Assembly (NCBI GenBank): GCA_013397455.1
Contig: VYZB01000337.1
Coordinates: 444,764-508,763, forward strand
DNA from: Crotophaga sulcirostris
Taxonomy: Eukaryota; Chordata; Aves; Cuculiformes; Crotophagidae
Length of the DNA: 64,000 bases
Direction of reading: 5' to 3'
Position numbers and translations under genes: made by a program
Notes under the pieces: generated by a model
What the model was told of the DNA's origin: nothing
The model's database searches: none
Seen by the model: only the letters and a program-made list of their open reading frames with translations
Shown here: piece by piece, positions 23,405 to 35,453 of the stretch
Position numbering within the stretch: the first letter of the stretch is position 1
Layout: each line of letters begins with the position of its first letter

Positions 23405-24434
23405 GGCGTTTAACTGGGAAAAGCTCCCGTGTTAATATTTCAGTATTGTGACATCTCTACTTCAAAGGTATGAGTGAAAGATTAGTCACAGATTTGTAGA
23501 AATGTCTCTTTTGTTTAATCTTGCTTGTACGTAGTTGCTTTTATGCTAGTTTGTATGATGTCAACTAAACCCTTTTTCTTTTCCTTCCTTCCTTTCTTTT
23601 TTTTTAAAAAAAACAGACCAACTTCTTAATCTCTGCTGCTATAGTGTTCTATCATACCACAGAGTATTTATATTCATGTTAGTGACTACTCTATACCCCA
23701 AATGGGTAGCTGGTCAGAAATCACATTGGTCACACAATTCTGACTCACTCAAATTGACATGAGAAAAAGTTTAGCAGTAAGTAGAAAACCAGGGTGCTAA
23801 TCAGAGATAATTTTGGCTTTTTTTTTTTTTTCCTGGACGCAATTCTGTTGGGGTATAAAGTATTAGCTATTTGTACTTTTACTGTCAAAATAATGAACAT
23901 AACTTTTAGAGTATTCACAGCTAAGATCTCTGTACTTGTTTTTCAACTAATTTTAAATGTACTATATCTTTTATTACATGTTCTCTTAGATTGTTTTGCT
24001 AGTAATTCTAACAAGGCTTCTTCCTTTTTGGCTTGGACTAATGCTTGTATGGAACTGCAGTACTGTGACTAAACATGGAGCTCAATGCTGCTATTGCTTA
24101 CAACTGCTTAAACTTTGTAGTTTGGACTTTATTTTTTTTCTGTAATAACTTATTAAATATAGTTGTATGAAGTACTGATATTTGTCATCCTTTGCACATG
24201 CTAAGGAAATCCTGGGATATACATTGAGAAAGTAAGCTAGCTGAAAAAAAACCCCAGTCTTGTGTTGGAAAACTGTTTATGCTAGATAAGGTTAAGCAAA
24301 TACACACATTACTCATATGCACACAAACTATCTTCTCTAGTTATTTTATAATACAAGTATATGGTCCACTTACGTTTTCTCTCTAAAATGGAAAAGCCAC
24401 TCTTGAGAAGGCATTTATTATGCTAATCCAAAGG

Positions 24435-24484
24435 TAAATACAAAATAAGTAAAAAAATACAAAAATAAAAAAATACAAAAATAT
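24435..24484. repeat. (AAAAATAC)-like simple repeat
   Basis: Successive AAAAATAC and AAAAATAA units with slight variation in length. Confidence 0.85.
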
Positions 24485-26061
24485 ATGCTATGGAAATATT
24501 TCTGAGAATATGCTTCTCCCCACCTCATGCAGTATCAAGTACCTTGAAAAAAAGGAACTGGTGATTTACTTTCTCTGAATGCAACAAAAATTGCTGGCGA
24601 ACTTAGCTTGCACATTTTGATTAGCAGTTTAGCAGTGGCTACAGGCTGGCGATTAGACTGATGGGTTAGAAAAGAAAAAAGCGTTACAACACTGGTTTCT
24701 AATAATTTTTTATTTTAAGGATAGGAGAAAATTAAATCTTAGCAGTATGGCTGTTTGGAACTCTACAGAATACTTCCTTGAAAAAAACATGTGAATTCTG
24801 CTGTGTCAGGGCAAGTGAAGAGCACAAGAGCTCTGGCGTGTTCTGTGTCACTGCTTCCTTCAGTGCCTACCTAAGTGGAGCTCAACAGCCCTGCACTAGA
24901 AATTACAGGCTGACTTCAACGTGTTCTACTTAAACAGGAGCTGCCTAGGGTTCCACTAGACATTAAATGCCCTTTGGAAACTAGAGGAGCTGAGGAGCTG
25001 TGCTCCTTCAGCGTGCAGAGCTCTGTGCTGTGTGTTATGGTGTTTAATACCAACATTACCACGTGCAATAGCTCACATGTAGGAAAGACTAAAGCTTGGA
25101 GGCCAGAAAACAAAGAGAACACTCAGGCATCGATTTATTTTCAGCTGGCAGTGAATAACCAGAACTCTCAGAAGAGCAGTCTGCTATCTGTTCTTCCAAG
25201 AGACTGGTTTTACAAGACAGGGATCTGTAATAGGAGTTCTAGTAGTAAATAAATGTATGAGAACTTGTGGGCTTCTAGTTACTTCAGAGTTACGTTTAAG
25301 AAGAGAGTGTGTATAAACACCTACACACACAGTAAATGAGTGTTAAACTGCTTATTGTAGCCTCTCTCCAAGTCCATCTGGACAAAATCAGTCTGAGCTT
25401 ACCCCCATCCTTTAGTACAGAGAACAATTGTGGGAGGAAGCACAGCCTCTCTGGAACTTCTAATCCCCCATCTTTCCGTTATAAGTGGCACCATAGCAGT
25501 AATGCAGTAAGGGACCAACACTGATTATTTTCCTTCTCCAGCTGACAGTAGCATTTAACTCAGCCATTGCTTGTATTAAAAAAACCAAATGTTTCAGTAA
25601 TTTAATTTAAACCACTGCACTTAAATAACCAGAGAAGGCTGCATGGCCTCTTTTTCCTAACTAGAACCAGAACTAGAAAAGCTACCTATATTGCTATTGA
25701 AGCCTGTTTCAAACCTATTTAGGCATGCTTCTAGGTTAAACATTTTTCTACTCAAAGCATCAAAGCAACATCACCTCTCATGCAGACCTGCCAGAGCTTA
25801 CCTCTTGAAAGCCAAAACCTGGTTTCCTCAGGTTTAGCAAAAGGTAAACAGCGTGAGCATGTGGGGAGAACTGCTGCACTCTCTGTTCTAGGGATCAACT
25901 AGAGAACTGGTTTTAAAACAGGCATCATATTTAACCTGTTTTCGTAATAATGTTGCTAGCTACTTGCAGAACCCTTCCACCACACAGTTTTTTTATGAAC
26001 ACAGGACCAAGCTCTGTACTTCAGGTGCACATACAAACCATGCCTGTTCAAAAGAATTCTC

Positions 26062-26129
26062 CCTCCCCAGTGGTTTTGCAAAGTTTATTTTGCAAACCTC
26101 CCCAAGGTTTTGCAAAGTTTATCTTGGGG
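26062..26129. repeat. Two-copy tandem duplication with hairpins
   Basis: A unit of 34-35 bp occurs twice (CCTCCCCA then GGTTTTGCAAAGTTTAT). The 16-mer at 26072-26087 is exactly repeated at 26106-26121. Each copy can also fold: GGTTTTGCAAA pairs with TTTGCAAACC around the first copy, and CCCCAAG (26100-26106) pairs with CTTGGGG (26123-26129) around the second. Confidence 0.8.
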
Positions 26130-27428
26130 TAACAACCTGTACCTACAGTAATTTGAGAAGGAAACATAATAAAAGTGCATAAATCTCCCCCTTTTCCTGT
26201 TTTGGAGGAAGAAATAAAATGTCAGCAGGTGTGAAGCGCTCTGGCAGGCCCTTGGCATTGATTAGAAGAGAATTCATGACACAGCAGCATTCTGGCATGG
26301 CTGTGCCAGCTTGACGAGCACGGTGGGCATTTGGGGCTAAATCAGTAAAACCAGGTAACCATTCTCTACGTTTAGGTACCTGAGTGACACCCATTGGCTA
26401 CTGACTTCCTAAAATGCCCTTTGATCTGCTGCCTAGCATTGCTTGTGCCTGTGTTTTTGTGAACAGGAATGTGTCTCAACAATTCTGAATTGTTCAAGAG
26501 CCTAAGGTATGTCCCTGTATGTCTTTTACCTGCAGACCTAAACACAGAAAGCACTTGCAAACACATTTATAGGACCAAGTTTCACACATAGGAGAAGAGA
26601 GATGTGTTTCTCCTTATCTATCCAATAGCCTGAGTGATTAAAACACTTGGGATTTTAATTTTTTTTCTTTTTCCAAATTTCCCACACTACAGAGTGAGAA
26701 CTAAACTTTTTTTTGGTCATGGTTATAGCAACTACTCTGACTGTTTTGTGATACATACTTTGATCTCTACCAAGTGAAGAAAAGTGTTCTCTGGAACAGC
26801 ATAAGCATAACCACAAAAATTAATGTACATTAAAAATAATAAAAATAGTTGTTCATAAAATTGCATGTAATGAGATAATACCCTCTGATACACCTTCTTG
26901 ACTTCCTTGCCAGCTTCAACGTGTACTAGAGACCCATTGAAATAAAAGTTTGAAAGTGAGATAGCTATCATATAATTAATACGCAAAATAATTCTGAAAA
27001 ATGCTGCCAAAATCATGGCAAAGACACAACTCATGATCTCATCTCTTCTCTCCTCCAAGATTTTCACATTTCAAAGTTACAAAAAGGCCTCTAATCTCAT
27101 TATCAACCCACAGAGCACGGTCTGAGTCAAATACAAAACAGATGAAATTCTAAGAGATGGGCAAAATCTTGTTCATAATGTAACAAATCCCTCCAACTTT
27201 GTCCTGTGCATATTGTTGCAGTCACAGCCCACATCACAGAATCAAAGCACACGCATGTACCAGAAATGTCCTGCTATGATTCTGCCCCTGCTTTTCTTAC
27301 TTCTGGCTAGACTTCCATGCTATCATTTGGGCTTTTCTCCAACTTCATAAATCGTAACTGGTTTATGAATGCTTGAAAAGCAATGGTGACATTGCTTTGC
27401 TCCATTTCCACAAGGACTGACCTGTCAC

Positions 27429-27636
27429 AAAGTTCTTCACTGAAAGGGTGATTGGCCCTTGGAATGCGCTGCCCAGGGAGGTGGTGGAGTCGCCGACCCT
27501 GGAGGTGTTTAAGAGGAGACTGGATGAGGCACTCAGTGCCATGGTTTAGATAATGGGTTGGTGTTAGTGTTGGGTTATAGGTTGGACTTGATGATCTCAA
27601 AGGTCCTTTCCAACCTTGGGACACTGTGATACTGTG
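27429..27636 (+). mobile_element. CR1 LINE 3' fragment, lineage B
   Basis: 5'-truncated at AAGTTCTTCACTGAAAGGG. It has GGCCCTTGG, GGATGAG and CTCAAAGG, and the tail ACACTGTGATACTGTGA. Intergenic. Confidence 0.92.
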
Positions 27637-27976
27637 AGTAATATTGGAACATTAGTACCATGTTGTCTCACAACGGGGAGGATTCTGCTTAAAGCAATCA
27701 TTCGTAAAGGATAACATTCAGAGTAGTTATAACTTAATCCAGAAGGCAACTAGATTCTCACTGAAAAGATAGAGTTAATGTGACACATATTCTAGACTCT
27801 GGGTTATTTTTTACTTTTTTCCCCCTGACCATTGCCCATTGTGTAATCTGTCACAGCTCAGAATTGGACAGTTTTACTGCTGAACACCTACATTTGCATT
27901 CCTTGATCTGCTACTTGCAATGACAAAAGGAAAACATCGATTATGAATGCAATGAACAAAAGCATTCCCCCCCCTT

Positions 27977-28002
27977 AAGGTATTTACAAATGTAAATACC
28001 TT
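27977..28002. repeat. Perfect 11-bp stem hairpin
   Basis: AAGGTATTTAC, loop AAAT, GTAAATACCTT. The stem pairs without a mismatch and is preceded by a run of C. No U-run or adjacent gene suggests a role. Confidence 0.8.
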
Positions 28003-29884
28003 TAGACAACAGGCATCCAACAGGTTGCCTCTGTATAATAAGCTCCTTCCATGCTGCGCACATTGATGTGAATTAAATTAAATTTAATATAATTTAATAA
28101 TTAAAATGATACGCAATATCAAAGACCAAAAGAATGCATAAAAGGTAAGGAATATGGTATTGTCCCCGCTAATTTGAAGACAGAATTCTGTCTTACAGAC
28201 TTCAGTGGAACACTGCTTCACCAGAAAATGGTTCAACTTTCACCCAGTTCTTACTGGCTCCAGCTTTAGACAAAACATTAATGTTACTCTGATCACTTTC
28301 TTACGTTACGGTCTATCTAAACATCTGTAGCATAGGAAATGCCGGATCATTGCTTTCTACCTGTTGATGAACTCACTTAATTGTACCTAATGACCTGCAA
28401 ATACACACTAGTGAAGGTGAGGAGGGATAGGGAAAGGTTAAGCAGTCCATTTCGTCTCTATTTTAATTAACATTTTATCTAGGAATATTTCAGTCACCCT
28501 GGCAGAAATAAGGAGGGGTGTTTGATACCCAGTATAACATAAACTCAGAAACAGGGCAGAAATCAGAGCCAAGAGCTCCTCTTTCTCAAGTGGGTGTCCA
28601 AGCCTTTCGATTAGTAGGTCATTCCTTTGCTCTCACCTTAGCCCTGAGAGTATTGATTTGTTTTATAGAAAGTGGAACAACAGAAAGCAAAAGCCTTCCT
28701 CCAGCTTCAGGCAGTGCAACGCAAGCGAACACCACTGCCACGAGCCTGCAATGCTCCATGTGCTAATCCACCCTCAAAAGCAACTAAATTAGCCAATGCT
28801 AAAGCACGTTGGGTATCTCTAGACCACATTTACTGTATGGGTGCCCAACTCAAGGACACGGATTATCCTCTGGCCACCATGAACTAAACAGCCACTGTGG
28901 CACCCAAATTCACACCACCTACTTAACTTCGTGGATTAGGTTTTGTGACCTTGACTGTGGTTTCCTCTTCTCAACTGATATGTGTTTATCTGCTGAAATG
29001 TTACATTAGGTGCTTATGTTGTTCTATTCAAAAAGGCTAAATATTGATGCTTGACAGCAGAAAAAAAATACACTTCAAAGAGCACTGAAAAAAAAGTCTG
29101 CCTCACAGGGGAAAATGATGGTAAAGCTTCAAACTGCTGAGGAACCTGAATCCTATGGGATAAAAAAAAACAAGTGATAATGCAAATCACACACACAAAC
29201 CTAAAAAGGACAAAACAAAATAAAATCCAGAGCTAGAATGTAGTTTTCTATGAAGAGAGTTTAGAGACAAAGAACTACCATTACTTTCTGGCCATGTAAT
29301 GAAAGCAACCATCCTCACAGCACATAGGATATAAACATGACAAACTGTTATGGACTTTCCAGTTAAAACAAAGTAAAAATCCACAGTTGTGATTCTGGGA
29401 CACATTTTCCCCAGTGATCAGCCAGCAATTTGGTAATGTTTTTTTCTGGAAAAATCCCCGAGGTACCAGGCAATTTCACTGCTAAAATTCCTTTAGCAAT
29501 ACGGCTTCAATCACTGCTCTGAAAAAAAGGCTGTGTAGCAAAAAGGTCAAAAATCTACCCTAGTCATGAGGAGGTTCAGCTTACTGGCTCTGCAAATCCG
29601 TACACCATTTTGCAACTCAGTAGCTCTTGTACCAAACTCAGTGCTGTGGAGTGGCTGTTGGTGGCGGAGCCCCAGTAAAGCCAGGTGTCAGATGAGACAA
29701 AGAAAAAGGAAAAAAAAATGCTAAGATATGTGGAATCCTCTGCATTTGTCAGACTTCATACAGAATGTACATAAAAAAAATAAATCTGAAATTCACATCC
29801 ATCCTGTGAGCCTGGGCTCCACTGTACAGAGTGTAGAGCAAATGTATAAAGTAAGAGGGAAAGTGGCAAAGCATGGGGGAGGAC
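28003..29884. other. Intergenic region without recognised features
   Basis: An AT-rich patch of ATTAAATTTAAT-like sequence lies at about 28070-28110. Otherwise the sequence is unique, with only short, unrelated open frames on both strands. Confidence 0.6.
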
Positions 29885-30045
29885 CTGCCCCGGGAGGTGG
29901 TGGAGTCGCCATCCCTGGAGGTGTTTAAGGGGAGATTGGATGAGGCACTCAGTGCCATGATTTAGATGATGGGTTGACGTTAGTGTTGGATTATAGGTTG
30001 GACTTGATGATCTCAAAGGTCCTTTCCAACCTTGTGGTACTGTGA
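29885..30045 (+). mobile_element. CR1 LINE 3' fragment, lineage B
   Basis: 5'-truncated at GCCCCGGGAGGTGG. It has GGATGAG and CTCAAAGG; the first diagnostic site is missing because of the truncation. It ends GTGGTACTGTGA. Confidence 0.9.
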
Positions 30046-30085
30046 ATGGGAATGAATCTCTCTGGCAGTTTAGCCTTTTGTTAAC

Positions 30086-30119
30086 CCAGTGTCTGAGATG
30101 TACCAGTGTCTGAGATGTA
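30086..30119. repeat. Exact 17-bp tandem duplication
   Basis: CCAGTGTCTGAGATGTA occurs twice head to tail with no mismatch, about 40 bp beyond the end of a CR1 copy. Confidence 0.9.
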
Positions 30120-33100
30120 AGAAAGGTTCATAGAAACCGCAGCTCAGCGTGCCCACGACAGAGCAACCAGAGTCCTCAACTGGAGACACCTGCCACGGCT
30201 CTAAAGTAGAACGATGACTTCTGTTTGGAAAAGGATTTTGAGGAACACCATTTCTGTCTTGTTCTTGTTTCTCAATGACATATGAGGACAGATGGGCAGC
30301 AATGGCCTTTCCTCTGAGGAGTGGCACCAGACAGAGGACGACACTGCATGACATTCTCCTCTTGCTCTTTTAAAAACTCTTCAAACTCATGCTCTCCTAA
30401 CCTAATTTGAGTAGAATTTAGAACTGTATTTACAGCAGCTTTTCCATTCTGGAAGCTGCCTTCACTTGCAGAAATGCTGTTCTCCAGTAATTAAGTTGTA
30501 TATTATAAGCTGCAGTGTTGCCTCTGAGAAAAACAGTTCATGCTAAGCCTTCTTGCTTTTGATCCCAATTTCCTAATTATTACAGATCAACCTCTTCACT
30601 TTTGTATCTGTCAAGTGTGAGGAGTTCACGGGAATTGGTGGTGTCAATTCTTTTCACCGGGGAATTAAGCTGCATTCAAAATGCTGCGGGAGCTGACGCA
30701 GAGTCAGCAAGCGATGATGCCTTTCTGTCAGAGTCCTTTTATGCTCTGAAGGAGGGATGGAACAAAAATAACATTAGCCAGAAGCGAATTCTTCGTATTA
30801 AATATTCAAACAGAATCTTTGCCGGATTCCAAATACACCATCAGATTAGAAATCTGGGAAGTGGGTGTGGGGAGTTTGTCCCCCGTTTTGTGATCCTTGC
30901 AGAAGCAGCGCTGTGAGAACAACCCGTTGGCCCCAGGAAAGGGACCCTCTGTGCTGTGGAGTCGCCCAGCTGCAACATGCAAGTTCTGAAAACGTTGCCC
31001 TATCAGATTCCTAAAGCTCATGTGACTGTGAGTCTGCCCAGCTCCTGCTAAAACGGGTTCTCCCTGGCTGTCTCCAGCACACACACTGTTCCCTCAGACT
31101 GAGCCTGTCATCACCAGCTGCACCACCTGCTCGCACTCCTGGGGCCCTTCTGCAGCTCCTCCTGTTACCAAGCCATTTACTTGTTATAGCCTCGTCCTGG
31201 CACTGGGACAAGGCAACCAGGGAAGATGCTGCTTCTCTCTGGATCCAAGGAGCATGATATCCCTTCTGAGGCATCAGAAGGTGAATGATACCATCTTTCT
31301 GTCAGTTCCACCTCTCCTCATGAGCACAGTCCCAGCCACGCTCCAGACTCTTACACACAACTCCCCTCAGATCATCCTCACTCTTAGGTATGAACAGAAA
31401 TCTCATTGCAGGGCTGCACAGCTGTGGGAAGGAGAGAGCAAGATCAGGCTGTGCTGCCTGGTGCAACGCACAGAGCTCCATGCTCTCATTTCTCCTGTAG
31501 GAGCCATGAAAACCTGTCATAAGCTGCCACCCTGCTTCTCATTGCTCTGCTTGGCGCTGTTGGGCTGTGCCAGGGAACAGCTGTGTATTTTCTGACAAAA
31601 CTCCCTGGTGCCTTGTGGTTTCTCCCACAAGGAAAGAGCTGAAGATGTGAAAGTCAGCTAGGATACAGCGGAGGAGGGTGGCGCACAAGGCTAAGAGATG
31701 CTCATCCAGCCAGACTATCTCTGATGTGAAGTTGCCTGAAGTGACTGAAGGGCCCAGGCAGCACTGCAGATGCTCAGGAGCTGCCTCTACTGATCAGCCA
31801 ACACCCCTTGTCCCTCCATGTCCCACCTCAGAGAGCTGCCAGCCTGAAATGCTTAAGTAGGAGGTAAAATAATTCTTATTCTGGCAACTGTGGAACCTAC
31901 CCTATAGGAGAATTCTGCTGGAATATTTCAGAAGTCCCAGGAGATGAGAAAGAGCTTGATGCATGTGAACAGCAGTGGTGTGTATGGTTTGGAACACCTA
32001 AGACAGAACAAGACTCATGTGAAAAAGGGCTCGTGTCCCAAACCCTCCAAGGCATAGGCAATGCCAGTTTGAAAACAGGAAAGTGCTAAATACATATTTT
32101 ATGAAATAGCAAGTAAGCTTACCTGATACACTTGGCTGGTAAAAAGCAACAGGACAGCCTCACAGGAAAAACAAATCCATTTTTGCCTTTGCCCTTCTCC
32201 CATTTTGACAGCCTGCTCTAGGTGGTTAAAACAGAAGGGGAAAGGCCTGTGCTCCAAGGCAGTACTCTCTCCCTATTATAGAATTCTTCCATAGCCAGAG
32301 TCTAAGTGCCAGATGGCCTGGAGACATTTCCTGGTACAAATGTGTACAAAAAATGATCCAACAAATCACTACCCAGAGGAAAGGAGAAGCTCCCTCATTC
32401 ACCTTGGTTATGGTGCAGTAAAGAGTGAAGGATCCATTTTTTAAAAAAATAAAAAATCAGGACAAGGAATAGTGACATAGATTTATTATGAACTCATTTC
32501 CCTTATTGACAAATGTCCCAAACAGTCCTTCCTCTCTCTGAAAAGCTAAGCTGCTGTATCTTCTCCTTTGTGGCCCTGAACAATATTTATCTCATGTGTA
32601 GCAGGAGTTGATGTAGTTTCTTGTTGCAGTTCAACGGGTCCAAGGGAGTTCATACAAAGAAATTTCCAATCCCAGTGCAAAAGCAATTCCATTTCTAACA
32701 TGCCTCTTGGTTCTTAATCTGTACTGCCCTAGTTAGGCTTTGTAAACTTCTTAACTTGCTGGAATAAGCGCCCAACTTTATAAAAGCTTGTGTAAAATTG
32801 TTGCAAATTATCTTGATTGCATTTTCATGCAGTCTAGCTAATGAATATCAGCTTTAGCAATTACGTTTTGCTTAGCCTCCCAAGGTTAACCACAGGGTGT
32901 TTATTCCCATCAAGTTATCTGTCCTGTGTATAAATGACAGATGCTCACCGGATGGTGGCTAAAGAAGACTTGCTGTCTGTGCTGACAGAGCAAAGGAGGC
33001 TACTGCTTTTTTACCACGAGGGAGTAAAGCAGAAATTTGCTGTTAAATTTGGAGGAAGGCTCCTGGGAACCAAGATCTAAACAGCTATAGGAGCCAGAAA

Positions 33101-34903
33101 TTCCCCAGTTACAGCAAAGCACTTAAGCACAAGCCTGACTGACTGGAATTACTTGTGTGCTTAGAATTACACACACACTGAAGTAATTGCCAAGCTGGGG
33201 CTATATCTGACATGCTGAGCCAAAATATCCCCCACCCCAGTACCTACCAGTGCTGTTGAACCTGTCCAAGTGCCTCTGCCATTAACATGTAACTGAAGCC
33301 CTTGATTGAAAGGCCACGAAGGACCAAGTGCTCAACGTTAAACTGGATGTTTGTCAGCCTGGTCATAGATCATGTGGCTGCATTTGCAGGACCTCAAAGT
33401 CAGGTGTAACCTGGAAAGAGAAGGAGATGGCCAGCAACTCTTTCAGATTGTCTGGACAGCCATGTCCATGCTTTCAGAACATACCCTAATGACACCCAGG
33501 ACAAGCAGATGCCAAATCCAGCTGCTGAATGAGGACAGGGACCTCAGACTGAAGGGAATTTCTCTGGTTTGCTTATCTGTTGAACCTTTCCCTTGCATTT
33601 GCTCCTGGCTGATGGAGTGATACCCCATCAAAATGGTTTCTAAGAATATCTGCCTGCCACATAATTCATGGCTGAGCAACACAGCACAGGGAATTAACCC
33701 TTTATTGCCATTTGTAGCCCTTGGAAGAGTGAGTCCTTAATTCAGCCATTCATTTCAGAGAAAATTCTAATAGCTACCCTGTTTCAAATCAAGTGGGTAG
33801 GTGGAAATTCAGGGTTGGCAGATGAAGGAGATGATAGATTGCAGGCAGAGAGACTGCACATAAGAGTCAGGATGTTCTCTGGCATGATCCTGTTTATGAA
33901 GAGCCAACATGAATTCCTCCTTCTGTCAGCAGATGAGAAATAAGTGAAACACAGAGACTGTGTCTGAGGTCACAGCTGCAAATGTCTTTGAAGGTGAAAT
34001 TGTTGGTGTGGAAAATCTTTAGTACCGCCTTAATCATATTTCACCGTAGGGCCAAACTGAAAAAATAAAAAAGGCTGTAATTAAAAATTAAAGTCCAAAA
34101 CTGTTCCTGAAAACTCCTACTCAGCTGCTTCATAACGTTGAAGCTGTGTGAACTCTGCCTAAAGCTGCCTCTACACAGACCCAGAGTTGCCCATCCTGGC
34201 AAAGCAGAGCAGGTTAGACTAACGTGCCTGCCTGAACAGCACCAAAATCCAAAGAGCAAGTGCTCTTGTGGACTTCCATTGTCCACTTTCGTTTCATACC
34301 ACCAAGCCAGAAGCTGCGCCCTCCACCTTTTCTCACAATTAATCATTAGAGTTTCAGTTATATCAACGTGTTCAGAAAGTAAGAAAAAAAAATTCATGAC
34401 TGCGAAGACACATAGGTGTGACATTCCCACATGCTAAAGAAGGGCAAGATCTCAGATGTGCTGCTGCCCACACCACTTCCCACCAGCTAGCCCCAGCAGA
34501 GCGGCATGGCCAAATATGTAAACATCTAGCTGCCCTTGAGACTGTGCAGATTGAGGATTCTCCAACCATCTAAAATGCATCTCATAGCCTATAGAGATCC
34601 ACCTGAGTTCCTGGATTTGTGAGACATTGCCCTCATCTGTACCCACTGTAGGCAAGTGAGCAATGAGCCTGCCTCGAGGAGTAACAGCTCTGATGATTGT
34701 GTCTCAAACTAGTACAGTTACTAGGAACACATGCTGGTGCACTAGAAGGTCCACCATGATGACACCAATAGCATATCTGAACCTGGGCCACTCCGATGAC
34801 AGAAATATGTTCTCTGGCTATAGAGGACATTTTGGCAGCCACAAATCTTGTGAGTGAAAACACACACCCCACAACACTTGTGTTGCATCTGTGGAATCAT
34901 CCC
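30120..34903. other. Intergenic region, somewhat richer in GC
   Basis: About 30.6-31.9 kb is richer in GC than its surroundings and has overlapping open frames of 60-113 codons on both strands. None shows a protein family motif, a splice pattern or a clear coding bias. The rest is unique sequence without recognised elements. Confidence 0.55.
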
Positions 34904-35453
34904 CTTATACTGGGCACTGGTTAGGCCACCCCTTGGGTCCTGTGTGCAGTTCTGGGACACTCGATTTGAGAAAGATGTCAAGATACTGGAGTGTGTCCAG
35001 AGGAGAGCAACGAAGATGGTGAAGGGTTTGGAGCACTAGCCCTGTGAGGAGCGACTGNNNNNNNNNNNNNNNNNNNNNNNNNNNNNNNNNNNNNNNNNNN
35101 NNNNNNNNNNNNNNNNNNNNNNNNNNNNNNNNNNNNNNNNNNNNNNNNNNNNNNNNNNNNNNNNNNNNNNNNNNNNNNNNNNNNNNNNNNNNNNNNNNNN
35201 NNNNNNNNNNNNNNNNNNNNNNNNNNNNNNNNNNNNNNNNNNNNNNNAAAAAGTTCTTCACTGAAAGGGTGATTGGCCCTTGGAATGTGCTACCCGAGAA
35301 GGTGGTGGAGTCGCCAACCCTGGACGTGTTTAAGAGGAGATTGGATGAGGCACTCAGTGCCATGGTTTAGATGCTGGGTTGGTGTTAGTGTTGGGTTATA
35401 GGTTGGACTCGATGATCTCAAAGGTCCTTTCCAACCTTGTAATACTGTGATAT
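34904..35453 (+). mobile_element. CR1 LINE fragment interrupted by an assembly gap, lineage B
   Basis: The left part (34904-35057) encodes a CR1 ORF2 stretch beginning like [14 protein letters not shown], with an in-frame TAG after GLEH. The right part (35248-35453) resumes at AAAAAGTTCTTCAC and runs to the 3' tail. The right part carries GGCCCTTGG, GGATGAG and CTCAAAGG. The unknown bases replace a segment that is about 183 bp in the intact copy at 46625-47132. Confidence 0.92.
35058..35247. other. Assembly gap (190 N)
   Basis: An unbroken run of N inside a CR1 copy. The flanking CR1 sequence predicts that roughly 183 bp of ORF2 sequence are missing, close to the stated gap length. Confidence 1.

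Larger units (their letters stand above)
22231..27428. other. Intergenic region, CPEB3 side
   Basis: No gene recognised on either strand. Contents are simple A-rich repeats (23371-23404, 24435-24484) and a 34-35 bp duplication at 26062-26129. Another AT-rich stretch ends near 24170 in ATTAAA. That could be a further CPEB3 3'UTR extension, but nothing in the sequence settles this. Open frames here are short and have no family features. Confidence 0.6.

Noticed and set aside
26732..27067. 111-codon - frame
   Set aside because: Hydrophobic, AT-driven composition with no family similarity; no splice or promoter context.
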